Assembly: GCF_040954645.1 (NCBI RefSeq)
Contig: NC_092810.1
Location: 7,610,185 to 7,674,184, forward strand
Reading direction: 5' to 3'
Source of the DNA: Diabrotica undecimpunctata
Lineage: Eukaryota; Arthropoda; Insecta; Coleoptera; Chrysomelidae
DNA length: 64,000 nucleotides
Position 1 is the first letter of the stretch. Every line of letters begins with the position of its first letter. Positions 50,701-54,208 of the stretch are shown here, piece after piece. A program made the position numbers and the translations under genes. The notes below the pieces were generated by a model, which saw only the letters and a program-made list of their open reading frames with translations, did not search any database and was not told where the DNA came from.

Positions 50701-50789
50701 GAGGTAGAAGAAGCAGTGGAGAATATGAACCAGAACCAGTGGGAAGAAATGGAAATGTCATAACTATAAACGGAGTGGCTGTGAGATAA
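12154..50789 (+). CDS. fw: Furrowed-like selectin-type cell adhesion protein (16 visible exons, 5' end missing)
   Basis: Visible coding exons are 12154-12329, 15611-15916, 18641-18763, 30961-31251, 35007-35156, 36355-36531, 37882-38180, 40432-40666, 40755-40928, 41053-41232, 41950-42186, 42252-42431, 42667-42840, 46613-46789, 49755-49863 and 50519-50789. All are bounded by AG and GT. They encode about 1085 residues: sushi, F5/8-type discoidin, C-type lectin, ten sushi modules, a transmembrane helix and a tail of about 90 residues. In Drosophila, Furrowed has this arrangement; it is a selectin-like adhesion molecule that stabilises Frizzled between cells in planar polarity and affects eye and bristle form. 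The protein should sit in the plasma membrane with the sushi stalk outside. No signal peptide exon was found. Intron phases match at every junction (mostly phase 1). The first exon, however, is 176 bases where 177 is needed. Introns range from 65 bases to about 12.2 kb, the large ones filled with transposons. Confidence 0.9.
12560..12645 (+). mobile_element. possible pogo-type HTH fragment
   Basis: A short stretch reads [20 protein letters not shown], resembling the N-terminal psq/CENP-B-like helix-turn-helix of pogo-family transposases. It is isolated and followed by stops. Weak call. Confidence 0.35.
13240..13826. repeat. inverted-repeat element hosting a palindromic insertion
   Basis: About 40 bases at 13240-13280 (containing GAAGCTATTTTCTTGTGGCA) recur inverted at about 13785-13826 (TGCCACAAGAAAATAGCTTT). 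Together they look like the arms of a nonautonomous element of about 590 bp. A related arm-like sequence occurs at 42580-42620. Confidence 0.6.
13281..13502. repeat. near-perfect long palindrome (foldback/MITE-like)
   Basis: Two arms of about 105 bases, 13281-13386 and 13396-13502, are reverse complements separated by a loop of about 9 bases. They begin TTAATTACTATTTAAATGGG and end with its complement. TTAA flanks both ends, which would suit a TTAA-targeting (piggyBac-mobilised) element, but TTAA is also part of the symmetry. Confidence 0.92.
13880..14262 (+). mobile_element. RTE-like non-LTR fragment with (GAT)n tail
   Basis: An early RT segment ([19 protein letters not shown]) at about 14020-14085 is followed after a deletion by the terminal [20 protein letters not shown] (14175-14235) and a GATGATGATGAT tail. 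The catalytic RT core is missing. The tail touches the truncated 3' end of the opposite-strand element beginning at 14266. Confidence 0.7.
14266..15295 (-). pseudogene. RTE-like reverse transcriptase, frameshifted and truncated at both ends
   Basis: Reading leftwards: [57 protein letters not shown] with the catalytic Asp, and [20 protein letters not shown]. The frame shifts near 14590, exactly where the catalytic YADD would be: only the following [20 protein letters not shown] is readable. It then continues through [20 protein letters not shown] to CNRDIN, where it stops abruptly at 14266. The endonuclease and the C-terminal zinc/basic region are absent. It sits in the first large furrowed intron, antisense to the gene. 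Confidence 0.85.
15611..15916 (+). CDS. fw: fw exon: F5/8-type discoidin (fucolectin-like) domain, first part
   Basis: The exon starts [14 protein letters not shown] and contains [20 protein letters not shown] and [10 protein letters not shown], the jelly-roll signature of F5/8C / fucolectin-tachylectin-4 domains. It is joined in phase 1 at both ends. In family members this fold binds carbohydrate or lipid; the ligand here is unknown. Confidence 0.92.
16030..18580 (-). pseudogene. near full-length RTE-like retrotransposon, heavily mutated
   Basis: Read leftwards: an endonuclease start ([20 protein letters not shown] near 18500-18430), [20 protein letters not shown] and NEIDYILCN, then [12 protein letters not shown] (endonuclease catalytic Asp/His). 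A linker follows (17744-17271, with [12 protein letters not shown]), then AGFRKG, an [11 protein letters not shown] block and HLRYADEC (16690-16860), and a C-terminal [20 protein letters not shown] (about 16400-16340). The order endonuclease-RT-tail is complete, but many stops and frameshifts make it inactive. It fills most of the 15917-18640 intron. Confidence 0.85.
18641..18763 (+). CDS. fw: fw exon: discoidin domain, second part
   Basis: This 123-base exon reads [20 protein letters not shown], then the [17 protein letters not shown] strand that closes F5/8-type domains. Acceptor TTTTTCAG, donor GGTAAG, phase 1 on both sides. Confidence 0.92.
18764..19524. other. AT-rich intron sequence, nothing recognised
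   Basis: The open frame at 19020-19316 shows no known motif. Its last 40 bases (19269-19310) resemble 23762-23800, suggesting shared repeat sequence. Confidence 0.4.
19525..21945. mobile_element. foldback-type DNA element carrying a PIN/CXC protein gene
   Basis: The segment 19525-20022 is the reverse complement, at roughly 95% identity by eye, of 21432-21945. The arms are thus about 490-500 bp and enclose about 1.4 kb of unique sequence. Arm landmarks include a GGTAAGCGGTCCCCCACTCT block and an ATAATCACGTGTCCGCGAC block. The only gene inside is the minus-strand frame at 20277-21450. No target duplication could be fixed because the outer ends diverge. Confidence 0.82.
20277..21450 (-). pseudogene. 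PIN/FEN-like nuclease fragment with CXC-type cysteine-rich tail
   Basis: Read leftwards, the first frame runs [20 protein letters not shown], then [20 protein letters not shown] and [14 protein letters not shown]. The spaced acidic residues resemble a PIN/XPG-I nuclease fold. At an 11-base A/T homopolymer (about 21083-21093) the frame slips. The continuation, [20 protein letters not shown], runs on into the 20927-20277 frame. That frame has an [20 protein letters not shown] block and then [20 protein letters not shown] followed by CGQCNGQSC, a tesmin/TSO1-like CXC cysteine pattern, and an acidic end. A TTTTTACTCAG acceptor-like site precedes it at about 21430, so this is probably the last exon of a longer gene. 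One indel separates it from an open frame of about 380 codons. Function is unproven. Confidence 0.7.
22040..23720 (-). pseudogene. piggyBac-like transposase, decayed
   Basis: Read leftwards: an acidic N-terminus ([20 protein letters not shown]), the [13 protein letters not shown] and [12 protein letters not shown] blocks, [34 protein letters not shown] remnants, and [20 protein letters not shown] with the piggyBac catalytic Asp. [16 protein letters not shown] follows, then [16 protein letters not shown] C-terminus and a cysteine-rich end. Many stops interrupt it. It is a different family from the piggyBac at 31320-33459 and lies next to the PIN/CXC foldback element. Confidence 0.85.
23721..24289. 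other. intron sequence without recognised features
   Basis: Apart from the stretch at 23762-23800 that resembles 19269-19310, nothing could be identified. Confidence 0.4.
24290..24760 (+). mobile_element. RTE-like linker fragment between endonuclease and RT
   Basis: Broken frames spell [34 protein letters not shown] and [15 protein letters not shown], the conserved linker just before the RT domain in RTE-like proteins. Both flanking catalytic domains are absent. Confidence 0.6.
24761..25229. other. AT-rich intron sequence, nothing recognised
   Basis: No motif-bearing frame or repeat terminus is visible here. Confidence 0.4.
25290..25365. repeat. short dispersed-repeat-like sequence
   Basis: The segment with TTTTCGACGTTTCGCCAACA contains a small hairpin (GCCAAC / GTTGGC). 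It resembles short interspersed repeats common in insect genomes; extent and family are uncertain. Confidence 0.35.
25376..25780 (+). mobile_element. RTE-like 3' end with GAA-rich tail
   Basis: The frame reads [71 protein letters not shown] and SPNGRRSIE, then a GAAGAAGAAA-rich tail. The fragment at 41520-41735 on the opposite strand shares the tail and the SPNGRRSI motif, so both belong to one family. Confidence 0.7.
25860..27710 (+). pseudogene. Jockey/CR1-like non-LTR retrotransposon, 5' truncated, two in-frame breaks
   Basis: Read rightwards: [38 protein letters not shown], a break at about 26127, [40 protein letters not shown] with the catalytic Asp, [33 protein letters not shown] with the catalytic Asp pair, and a stop at 26763. 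A long C-terminal part ([20 protein letters not shown] and onwards) follows to 27536. A 3' UTR of about 150 bases ends in a (TTA)n tail at about 27678-27708, as in Jockey/CR1-group elements. Only two frame breaks make it comparatively young. Confidence 0.88.
27715..28057 (-). mobile_element. R1/Jockey-like C-terminal fragment
   Basis: Reading leftwards: [40 protein letters not shown] and [20 protein letters not shown]. This is the region after the RT domain in R1-type elements (MPN, ILYAA.IW, YRR..VQRR signatures). It stops at the left TA of the mariner element at 28060, which probably inserted into it. Confidence 0.6.
28060..30723. mobile_element. complete DD41D mariner-type transposon with about 500-bp inverted repeats
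   Basis: The element starts CAGGGTGAGTCATGAGGAAC and ends with the complementary sequence. It is flanked by TA at 28058-28059 and 30724-30725, the expected mariner/Tc1 target duplication. Terminal inverted repeats reach from 28060 to about 28560 and from about 30221 to 30723, with only small differences by eye. They enclose one intact minus-strand transposase frame. Everything needed for an autonomous element appears present. Confidence 0.9.
28725..29774 (-). CDS. DD41D mariner-type transposase
   Basis: An uninterrupted frame of about 349 residues starts at [18 protein letters not shown]; upstream in-frame Met codons lie in the 5' leader. It has an N-terminal HTH region, with [20 protein letters not shown] as the second helix-turn-helix around residue 95. 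The catalytic core follows: [31 protein letters not shown] and [21 protein letters not shown] count 41 residues between the second and third Asp, giving DD41D rather than DD34D. Length fits mariner transposases (about 345). It cuts and pastes the surrounding element at TA sites by family knowledge. The frame is intact, so activity is possible. Confidence 0.9.
   Translation of the reverse strand: MPHQFSTTEYADIIFVYGFCNGNGRAASREYRRRFPNRRTPSHPTFGSVFNYLRENGTFPSGTTERHVDEAQEDEIMDAVTMNPTISTRQVSRELNVTQSKVSRVLQKNNLYPYHIQTVQRLHAGDEIDRLEFCRWINNNRLTLYRTLFTDKAQFTRDGINNSRNSHVWAEENPHAIRERRSQLRFSVNVWIGVINNQLVGPHFFDGPLTGQVYLNFLQNILPNLLANANVPIRGMYFQHDVAPPHFLLAVRQHLNNVYGNRWIGRAGPISWPSRSPDFNPVDYHIWGRLKQLVYAVNINNRQQLIDRIIHCCNTIRNDPQSIRNSKRQLTIRQQKCVQAAGFHFENLF
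30961..31251 (+). CDS. fw: fw exon: C-type lectin domain, first part
   Basis: The exon reads [20 protein letters not shown], then [29 protein letters not shown] and [10 protein letters not shown] ending TWKWVNG. This is the N-terminal half of a C-type lectin fold, with the WIG and TWKWVNG core motifs. Acceptor CTTTTACAG, donor GGTAAGT, phase 1 at both ends. Confidence 0.94.
31320..33459 (+). mobile_element. piggyBac-type element with TTAA duplication, defective
   Basis: TTAA at 31316-31319 and 33460-33463 flanks a 2140-bp element. Terminal inverted repeats are CACGTTCACGCCG on the left and its near-complement CGTCGTGAACGTG on the right. Subterminal copies of an ACCAGATACA..TCTGGTA motif occur inside both ends and internally. 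The content is the decayed transposase at 31646-33075. Confidence 0.93.
31646..33075 (+). pseudogene. piggyBac transposase with frameshifts and an active-site deletion
   Basis: An acidic N-terminus ([20 protein letters not shown]) is followed by an intron-like GTAAGAAG...TTTATTTTTAG (31860-31912), [15 protein letters not shown], then a shift. Next come [40 protein letters not shown] and [15 protein letters not shown], another shift near 32375, and [20 protein letters not shown] with the first catalytic Asp. After VYCGK the segment with the second catalytic Asp (DNYYTS-type) is deleted. [20 protein letters not shown] and [14 protein letters not shown], with the last catalytic Asp, follow. The end has the cysteine cluster [14 protein letters not shown]. 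The second Asp is gone, so the enzyme is dead; the termini might still be mobilised in trans. Confidence 0.88.
33735..34935 (-). pseudogene. RTE-like retrotransposon, 5' truncated, GAA tail
   Basis: Reading leftwards: [24 protein letters not shown] sequence (about 34925), [24 protein letters not shown], then frame breaks in the YADD zone. [40 protein letters not shown] and [20 protein letters not shown] follow, ending [11 protein letters not shown]. The 3' tail is TTCTTCTTCTT on the + strand (33740-33755). It is the same family as the ORF at 3312-4958, judged from the shared REALF, CYLG/YLATI and terminal ANI.NG segments. It lies antisense in the intron that splits the C-type lectin domain. 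Confidence 0.82.
35007..35156 (+). CDS. fw: fw exon: C-type lectin domain, second part
   Basis: The exon reads [20 protein letters not shown], then [19 protein letters not shown] and CHWICQ. It supplies the long-loop QPN triplet and the WND motif of calcium-dependent C-type lectins, plus the closing cysteines. QPN replaces the EPN (mannose-type) or QPD (galactose-type) triplets, so calcium binding is plausible but sugar preference is uncertain. Confidence 0.93.
35165..35265. repeat. AT-only self-complementary stretch
   Basis: About 100 bases of A/T, mostly TTATAA/ATTATT units, form a long imperfect palindrome immediately downstream of the lectin exon. Confidence 0.75.
35900..36180 (+). pseudogene. 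mariner-like transposase fragment (DD40-41D type)
   Basis: [11 protein letters not shown], one frame break, then [20 protein letters not shown] and [16 protein letters not shown]. The HD.APPH and W(P).RPPD..PLDFF blocks place it with mariner relatives that have a long spacer, like the intact element at 28060 but a different family. Only the last third of the protein remains. Confidence 0.72.
36355..36531 (+). CDS. fw: fw exon: sushi module 2
   Basis: One exon equals one module: [36 protein letters not shown] and [10 protein letters not shown]. Four cysteines and the Trp are in place. Phase 1 at both ends. Confidence 0.95.
36545..37740 (-). mobile_element. RTE-like element keeping endonuclease and post-RT tail, RT deleted
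   Basis: Read leftwards: a 5' leader at 37740-37560, then [45 protein letters not shown] and [13 protein letters not shown] (apurinic-type endonuclease with its GDFNAK catalytic motif). [19 protein letters not shown] (36990-36950) follows, then a jump directly to the post-RT segment ([27 protein letters not shown] at 36640-36560). The RT core is absent. It lies antisense in the intron after sushi 2. Confidence 0.75.
37882..38180 (+). CDS. fw: fw exon: sushi module 3 and first half of module 4
   Basis: [18 protein letters not shown] through [10 protein letters not shown] is a full module. [29 protein letters not shown] opens the next and breaks off at a phase-0 donor. This is the only sushi module in the gene split by an intron. 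Confidence 0.94.
38541..38780. repeat. compound (TA)n array with a 20-base interspersed unit
   Basis: Three TA blocks (about 38541-38608, 38632-38680 and 38702-38780) are separated by two copies of TTCCATCTTCATAGGGGGTA (38609-38628 and 38681-38700). The right edge abuts the 3' end of the RTE copy that follows. TCATAGGGGGTAT also occurs near that element's 5' end at 40080-40092. Confidence 0.93.
38785..40110 (-). mobile_element. RTE-like element keeping endonuclease and tail, RT deleted
   Basis: Read leftwards: a 5' leader (40110-40010), then a start at about 39930 ([24 protein letters not shown], in shifted frames). Broken endonuclease sequence runs to about 39350, followed without an RT domain by a decayed C-terminal region. 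That region ends [20 protein letters not shown] at 38790, and the TA array follows at once. Several frame breaks make this an old copy. Confidence 0.65.
40432..40666 (+). CDS. fw: fw exon: second half of sushi 4 and sushi 5
   Basis: [17 protein letters not shown] completes module 4. [38 protein letters not shown] and [10 protein letters not shown] make module 5. Phase 0 at the start, phase 1 at the end. The two modules share an exon. Confidence 0.95.
40755..40928 (+). CDS. fw: fw exon: sushi module 6
   Basis: [38 protein letters not shown] and [10 protein letters not shown]. Preceded by an 88-base intron and followed by a 124-base intron. Confidence 0.95.
41053..41232 (+). CDS. fw: fw exon: sushi module 7
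   Basis: [37 protein letters not shown] and [13 protein letters not shown] at the middle of the module is a potential N-glycosylation site. Confidence 0.95.
41520..41735 (-). mobile_element. RTE-like 3' end fragment with GAA tail
   Basis: The + strand shows TCTTCTTCTTCTTCC and then the reverse complement of a tail nearly identical to 25700-25760. Upstream on the minus strand, remnants of [19 protein letters not shown] are readable. Same family as 25376-25780. Confidence 0.7.
41950..42186 (+). CDS. fw: fw exon: sushi module 8 (with insertion)
   Basis: [18 protein letters not shown], then about 15-20 extra residues ([18 protein letters not shown]), then [19 protein letters not shown] and [10 protein letters not shown]. 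The 79-residue module is longer than the usual 57-60. Confidence 0.94.
42252..42431 (+). CDS. fw: fw exon: sushi module 9
   Basis: [37 protein letters not shown] and [10 protein letters not shown]. The preceding intron is only 65 bases. Confidence 0.95.
42560..42625. repeat. dispersed copy of the 13240/13790 repeat
   Basis: ACCACAAGAAAATAGATTCA followed by GAACAATATAAAG closely resembles 13790-13826. The adjoining TTGTGGTTAATTCCCA resembles the outer part of the 13281-13502 palindrome. Confidence 0.6.
42667..42840 (+). CDS. fw: fw exon: sushi module 10
   Basis: [38 protein letters not shown] and [10 protein letters not shown]. Followed by a 3.8-kb intron. Confidence 0.95.
42841..43724. other. 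intron sequence, nothing recognised
   Basis: AT-rich. A short stretch near 42905-42945 (GACGCATATTGAGGATTCCC) resembles 43960-43976 of the Tc1 remnant, so part may be decayed Tc1 sequence. Confidence 0.4.
43725..44335 (+). pseudogene. Tc1-like transposase remnant, internally deleted
   Basis: [25 protein letters not shown] and [14 protein letters not shown] form the Tc1 second HTH region. After loss of most of the catalytic core, [25 protein letters not shown] and [12 protein letters not shown] sequence gives the C-terminus in shifted frames. The two catalytic Asp blocks are not intact. Confidence 0.78.
44336..44620. other. intron sequence, nothing recognised
   Basis: AT-rich spacer between the Tc1 remnant and the inverted-end segment. 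Confidence 0.4.
44625..45765. repeat. segment with inverted 15-base ends and a GC-rich block
   Basis: ACGTGACAACGTCTT at about 44628 recurs inverted (AAGACGTTGTCACGT) at about 45746. Inside, at 45580-45700, is an unusually GC-rich block (GCCGCGCGCAGCGGACCGAT onwards) in an otherwise AT-rich intron. The layout suggests a nonautonomous mobile element, but no superfamily or target duplication could be fixed. Confidence 0.5.
45770..46612. other. intron sequence, nothing recognised
   Basis: AT-rich; ends in the acceptor of sushi exon 11. Confidence 0.4.
46613..46789 (+). CDS. fw: fw exon: sushi module 11
   Basis: [38 protein letters not shown] and [10 protein letters not shown]. The NGT in the first half is a potential glycosylation site. 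Last module before the membrane. Confidence 0.95.
46790..47378. other. intron sequence left of the DD82E transposase
   Basis: AT-rich; probably contains the 3' flank and terminus of the transposon encoded at 47379-48746, which I could not delimit. Confidence 0.4.
47379..48746 (-). CDS. intact DD82E Tc1/mariner-type transposase
   Basis: An uninterrupted 455-codon frame; an alternative start [12 protein letters not shown] lies 9 codons in. The N-terminal third holds two HTH-like segments ([40 protein letters not shown]). The DDE_3-type core has [20 protein letters not shown] with the first Asp, [15 protein letters not shown] with the second Asp, and [19 protein letters not shown] with the catalytic Glu. 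I count 82 residues between second Asp and Glu, far more than the 34-41 of mariner/Tc1. A DD82E group of Tc1/mariner-like elements (Sailor, as I recall) fits. The protein ends in an acidic Ser-rich tail. Terminal repeats were not found by eye. It sits antisense in the penultimate furrowed module's intron. Confidence 0.88.
   Translation of the reverse strand: MQFIVYTSVMENLEVPCKRRKIGPLTVNEKTLIFNCFKSFTDKRLCESVDETVELVSSTLGVGKSTIYRVIKEEKCGSFQMPRNAPGKPKFQIEYHFKEGLRRKVHEFFFRQEFPTLDKVLVSVRDDKDYPEMSRSTLWKLLKEIGFRWKKNPRKSILLERSDIAIWRRHFLRTIKEMRNQKRKIFYLDETWINEGHTPNKFWQDETVTSQRHAFVNNLSTGLNPPSGKGRRLIIVHIGSSDGFVEGGLLTFESTRTGDYHEDMNADVFQEWFEQMIDLFPKNCVIVMDNASYHSRLIEGLPTTKWLKKDLHNRLSSKNITYHPGSIRKELYSLCALHKEKFKKYEIDEIAKNRGMTVLRSPPYHCELNPIELVWAQIKSEVSRKNTTFKIHDVKQLFLEAVNNVKPKNWEKAVNHTIKEEEKMWKLDNITDKMIEPVIINLGSESSSSESDLDL
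48963..49102. repeat. tandem array of a 28-bp perfect palindrome and a 28-bp spacer unit
   Basis: A perfect palindrome centred on AACGTT occurs at 48963-48990 and again at 49047-49074. A unit beginning AAAGAATTAAACTTTATTTT occurs three times (about 48991, 49021 and 49075), giving an arrangement P-B-B-P-B. Confidence 0.95.
49110..49754. other. intron sequence, nothing recognised
   Basis: AT-rich; ends in the acceptor of the transmembrane exon. Confidence 0.45.
49755..49863 (+). CDS. fw: fw exon: juxtamembrane segment and transmembrane helix
   Basis: [15 protein letters not shown] is followed by a hydrophobic run from IGIGAGVV to GIIYL (about 22 residues) with a basic Lys at the cytoplasmic side. 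Single-pass type I topology follows from the extracellular sushi modules. Enters in phase 1, leaves in phase 2. Confidence 0.94.
49950..50440 (+). mobile_element. RTE-like RT fragment
   Basis: [59 protein letters not shown] and [20 protein letters not shown]. This is the first half of an RT palm domain with one catalytic Asp; the YADD half is missing. It lies in the last furrowed intron. Confidence 0.82.
50519..50789 (+). CDS. fw: fw terminal exon: cytoplasmic tail
   Basis: The tail begins [20 protein letters not shown] and contains several tyrosines in acidic surroundings ([20 protein letters not shown]). It ends [12 protein letters not shown] before TAA. The tyrosines could be phosphorylation or adaptor sites; this is inference. 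The phase-2 junction CT|G restores Leu at the membrane boundary. Confidence 0.94.
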
Positions 50790-51041
50790 ATTAATGTTCT
50801 GTTTTCTGACAAAACCTTTCCAGCACTTTCAAATTTTCATAGCAATATTTAGAAATTCTAATCTCAGACCATGTTATATATTTTAGTTTTAATCAAGGTA
50901 CCTATTCATCTGTTATTTTTTTATTTGGTTTTTCATGGGATTCTAAGAGGTTTTTGCTCTTAGAATCAAATCCCATTACGATCTCAATATCTAAGTCTAA
51001 TTTTTTTTTTATTTCTTTTTTTATGATTTTATTTGCCTGAA

Positions 51042-54000
51042 TGGAGAAAAAAAAATATCAAAGACAATCAATTTCGTTGGAAACGAACATTACAAATTTA
51101 CATCGCTTAGGAGAAGGAGAAGGAGCAATTGGAAACCATTTTAATTTAGGCAAATCAACTGTAAGAGCAATTAAGACGAATGAAGTTGCATAATAAAATC
51201 TATAATTTCTGGTACAAAATTAAGTGCCAATTTTTCATGTTACTTAAGGGATGTATTATTAGAAAGAATAGAAAGAGCCATCGCAATTTGGATTGAGGAA
51301 CTAATTCAAAGAAGAATTCCTGTAAGTGATTATTTAATCCAGGAAAAAACTCTTCAGTTTTAGGAGTTAATGAAACAGTCCGAGCCACTAACTTCCTCTT
51401 CCCAAACTGGTAAAGAATTTTCAGCTAGCAAAGGATGGTTAACCGGGTTTATCAAAAGAAATGCACTTCATAATACCAAGATTACAAGAGGGAGTACTAC
51501 AGCAGATGAAGCAATAGCAAAAATATCTCCACAGGAGCTAGCGAAAATTATTGAAGATGGAGACTATTGTGCCGATCAAGTATTTAACGCTGATGAAACG
51601 GGACTGTACGGGAAAAAAATGCCAACCGTACTTACATCGCAAAGGTTGAAAAAACTGCAAGTGGACACAAAGCAAGTAAAGTTTGAGTAACATTATTACT
51701 TTTTAATAATAAATAAATCTCTAAGAACACCTGCTTTAAAAGGCAAAAATTTAAAACAACTGCCAGTGCATTGGATTGCTAACAAAAAAGCCTGAGTGAC
51801 AACAGCTATTTTTACAAAATGGTTCAATAATTGCTTCGTGCCAGAAGTAGAAGCCTATATGAAGGAAAAATCTCTCGATTTTAAAGTTTAATTAATGATT
51901 GACAATGCAGCAGGTCATCCACACTTCTTCTTCTTCAGGTGCCATCTCCGCTACGGAGGTTGGCAATCATCATAGCTATTTTAATTTTTGAGGCAGTAGC
52001 TCTAAATAGTTGTTTTGAGCTGCATCCAAACCATTCTCCCAGGTTCTTAAGCCATGAAATTCGTCTTCTTCCGATGCTTCTTCTGCATCTATCTTTCCTT
52101 GCATTATGAGTCGCAGGATGCCATACTTCTCGCTACATTTTTTAGAGAAGTAGGTTTCTTTAGCCTCCCTAATTTTTCTTCTTATTTGGTTTTGAAGCTG
52201 TTTATAGGGGATCGTATTGATGGTTTTGTTTTTTCTTCTTTCATTCATCAACTCCAGAATTTCCTCGGTCATTCACTCTTTTTTTTTACATTTGGTTGTT
52301 GTAAGTACTTTCTTACTTGGCTCCAATATAGAGGTTTTGAACAATTACCACTGCTGCTCTACGTTGCAATTATTTCTTGGGTTTCTATCTAGATTTGTGT
52401 TAATTTCGTGTTTCCGATTTTCTTTTGTTTCTTCTGACTTTAGTTTCTGTATGTTAAGTTTATTGTTGTTGCGGCTTTTTTGCATCTTTGTTAGTTGAAG
52501 TTGAAACCTAGCAATAAGAAGACTGTGATCAGAGGATATATCTGCTCCTGGATATGCTTTTACTGCCTGAATTGAGTTTCGATATCTGTGTTTTATTAGG
52601 ATGTAGTCAATTTGATTCCTGACGATTTTGTTGTCTTTGTCAGCTGGCGATTTCCATGTATAAAGGCGTCGCTTAGGTAATTTAAAAAATGTATTTGCGG
52701 CTATAACACTATGCTCCTGGCAAAATTCTATTAGGCGATCTCCTCTGTCGTTTCGTTCAACAAGCCCATATGGTCCTACATTAGGGTAGCACTTTCCTTC
52801 GCCAATTTTTGCATTGAAATGACCCATGATCACTGTTATATCTCTAGATGCTGTGAGATGTAATGTTTTTTTAAGTTCGCTATAAAAGTTTTCTATTTCT
52901 TCTTCATTTTTGTCAGCAGTTGGCGCATAAATCTGAATTAAGTTCATTTTTCCATAGGTTGTCAATAGCTGCAGCATTATAATTCTTTTGAACATCATGT
53001 AACTGATCTCGTTACTTTTTCACTGAGGAGCATAGCAACTCCATATCTGTGTTGAGTGTCGCTGCTTCCAGAGTAATAAATTCGTCCATTGTCTGTATTG
53101 AGTTCGCCAGAGCTGATCCATCTTGTATCGCTTATTCCTAATATATCAATCTCCAGTCGCAACATCTCTTGCTGTATATTTCTCAGCTTCCCAGGTTCAT
53201 ACATACTTCTTACGTTCCATGTAGCGATTTTGCAGATGAATCTGTATATATTTAGTGAACAAGGATTTCGCTGGCTAACGGCCTGGGAAGCCCTGTCGTT
53301 ACTGTTGTTTCTTCCCCTGCCGAATCTTTAATGCAGTGGTTTCCCGTTGCCTTCTGCATTCTTCTGCCGTTGACTAATTTATTGGTTCTTCCTCCTTTGG
53401 GGTCGATTTCTCAGCTCCAGGACAAAAGAGTGTCCTACTACTTACCGACTTATCCGCCCGAAGCCGTTGGTCGGTAAGCAGGGGATTGCTTATACCGGCA
53501 ATCATTCGGTGAATCCACACTTAGAACATCCAGATGTTCAAATAGTTTTTCTTCCGCCCAATACAACAAGCCTTATTCAGTCATTAGATCAAGGGATAAT
53601 TGCAACGTTTAAAAAATATTACATAAAGCCAATTTACAAATCCTCAGACTCATCAAAAATGAGTCCTTAACAGTAAAAGACGTGTGGAAGCAATTTTTTA
53701 TTTTTGATTGTTTGATTCATGTTGCATTTGCTTCCGCTCAAATAAGATCAAGAACTTTAAATACCTGTTGGAAAAAGGTTTGGCCAGCATGTGTAACAAG
53801 CAATGCAACCATTCAAACATCGACACTATCAGATGAAATAATTAATTTGGCACATGAAATTGGCGGAGATGCTTTTGATACCTTCAGCCACGATGATATA
53901 GATGAATTGCTTGTGGATTATGCAATAAGTGACCATGGTATAATTGATCAAACTTTAGATCTAACTTTAGATGGCGTCGTAAATCTAGAACATGATAATT

Positions 54001-54044
54001 ATAAGGAAGAAAAACCGACCCCCTCATTGGCAAATTTAATATGA
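51042..54044 (+). pseudogene. Tigger-type (DDE_1) transposase split by a retrotransposon
   Basis: N-terminal CENP-B-like HTH (QRQSISLETNITNLHRLGEG, GNHFNLGKSTVRAIKTNE) at 51042-51192. Tc5-type second HTH and start of the core follow at 51370-51690 (FSASKGWLTGFIKRNALHNT, QVFNADETGLYGKKMP with the first Asp). LMIDNAAGHPH with the second Asp sits at 51890-51925, just left of the insertion. After the insertion the core resumes at 53513 (NPHLEHPDVQIVFLPPNTTS, LIQSLDQGIIATFKKYY) and runs to 54044 with an acidic C-terminus. Besides the insertion there are stops and frameshifts. A TA array follows at 54114. Confidence 0.87.
51927..53512 (-). mobile_element. RTE-like retrotransposon insertion with RT deleted
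   Basis: A duplicated ATCCACACTT (51917-51926 and 53513-53522) brackets the insertion, proving retrotransposition into the Tigger gene. Read leftwards: a 5' leader (53512-53230), then IATWNVRSMYEPGKLRNIQQ-like sequence, a frame break, and an endonuclease with IQIYAPTADKNEEEIENFY, TVIMGHFNAKIGEG, NQIDYILIKHRYR and SSDHSLLIARF. The usual GDFNAK is GHFNAK here, a substituted catalytic Asp. A linker (MTEEILELMNERRKNKTINT, QIRRKIREAKETYFSKKC) is then fused directly to the far C-terminus (YGILRLIMQGKID and onward) and a GAAGAAGAAG tail. The whole RT domain is missing. Confidence 0.88.
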
Positions 54045-54110
54045 GGTCATTATTTGAGGCAGTAAATTAGAAAATCATTTTCTTATTAATGATCCCAACT
54101 CTGAACGAGC

Positions 54111-54113
<3 letters not shown>

Positions 54114-54206
<93 letters not shown>
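54114..54206. repeat. (TA)n microsatellite
   Basis: About 93 bases of pure TA repeat, downstream of the Tigger remnant. Confidence 0.96.

Positions 54207-54208
<2 letters not shown>

Noticed and set aside
52054..52498. Hydrophobic + strand frames (FFLL-rich)
   Set aside because: They are antisense of the RTE endonuclease/linker coding strand.
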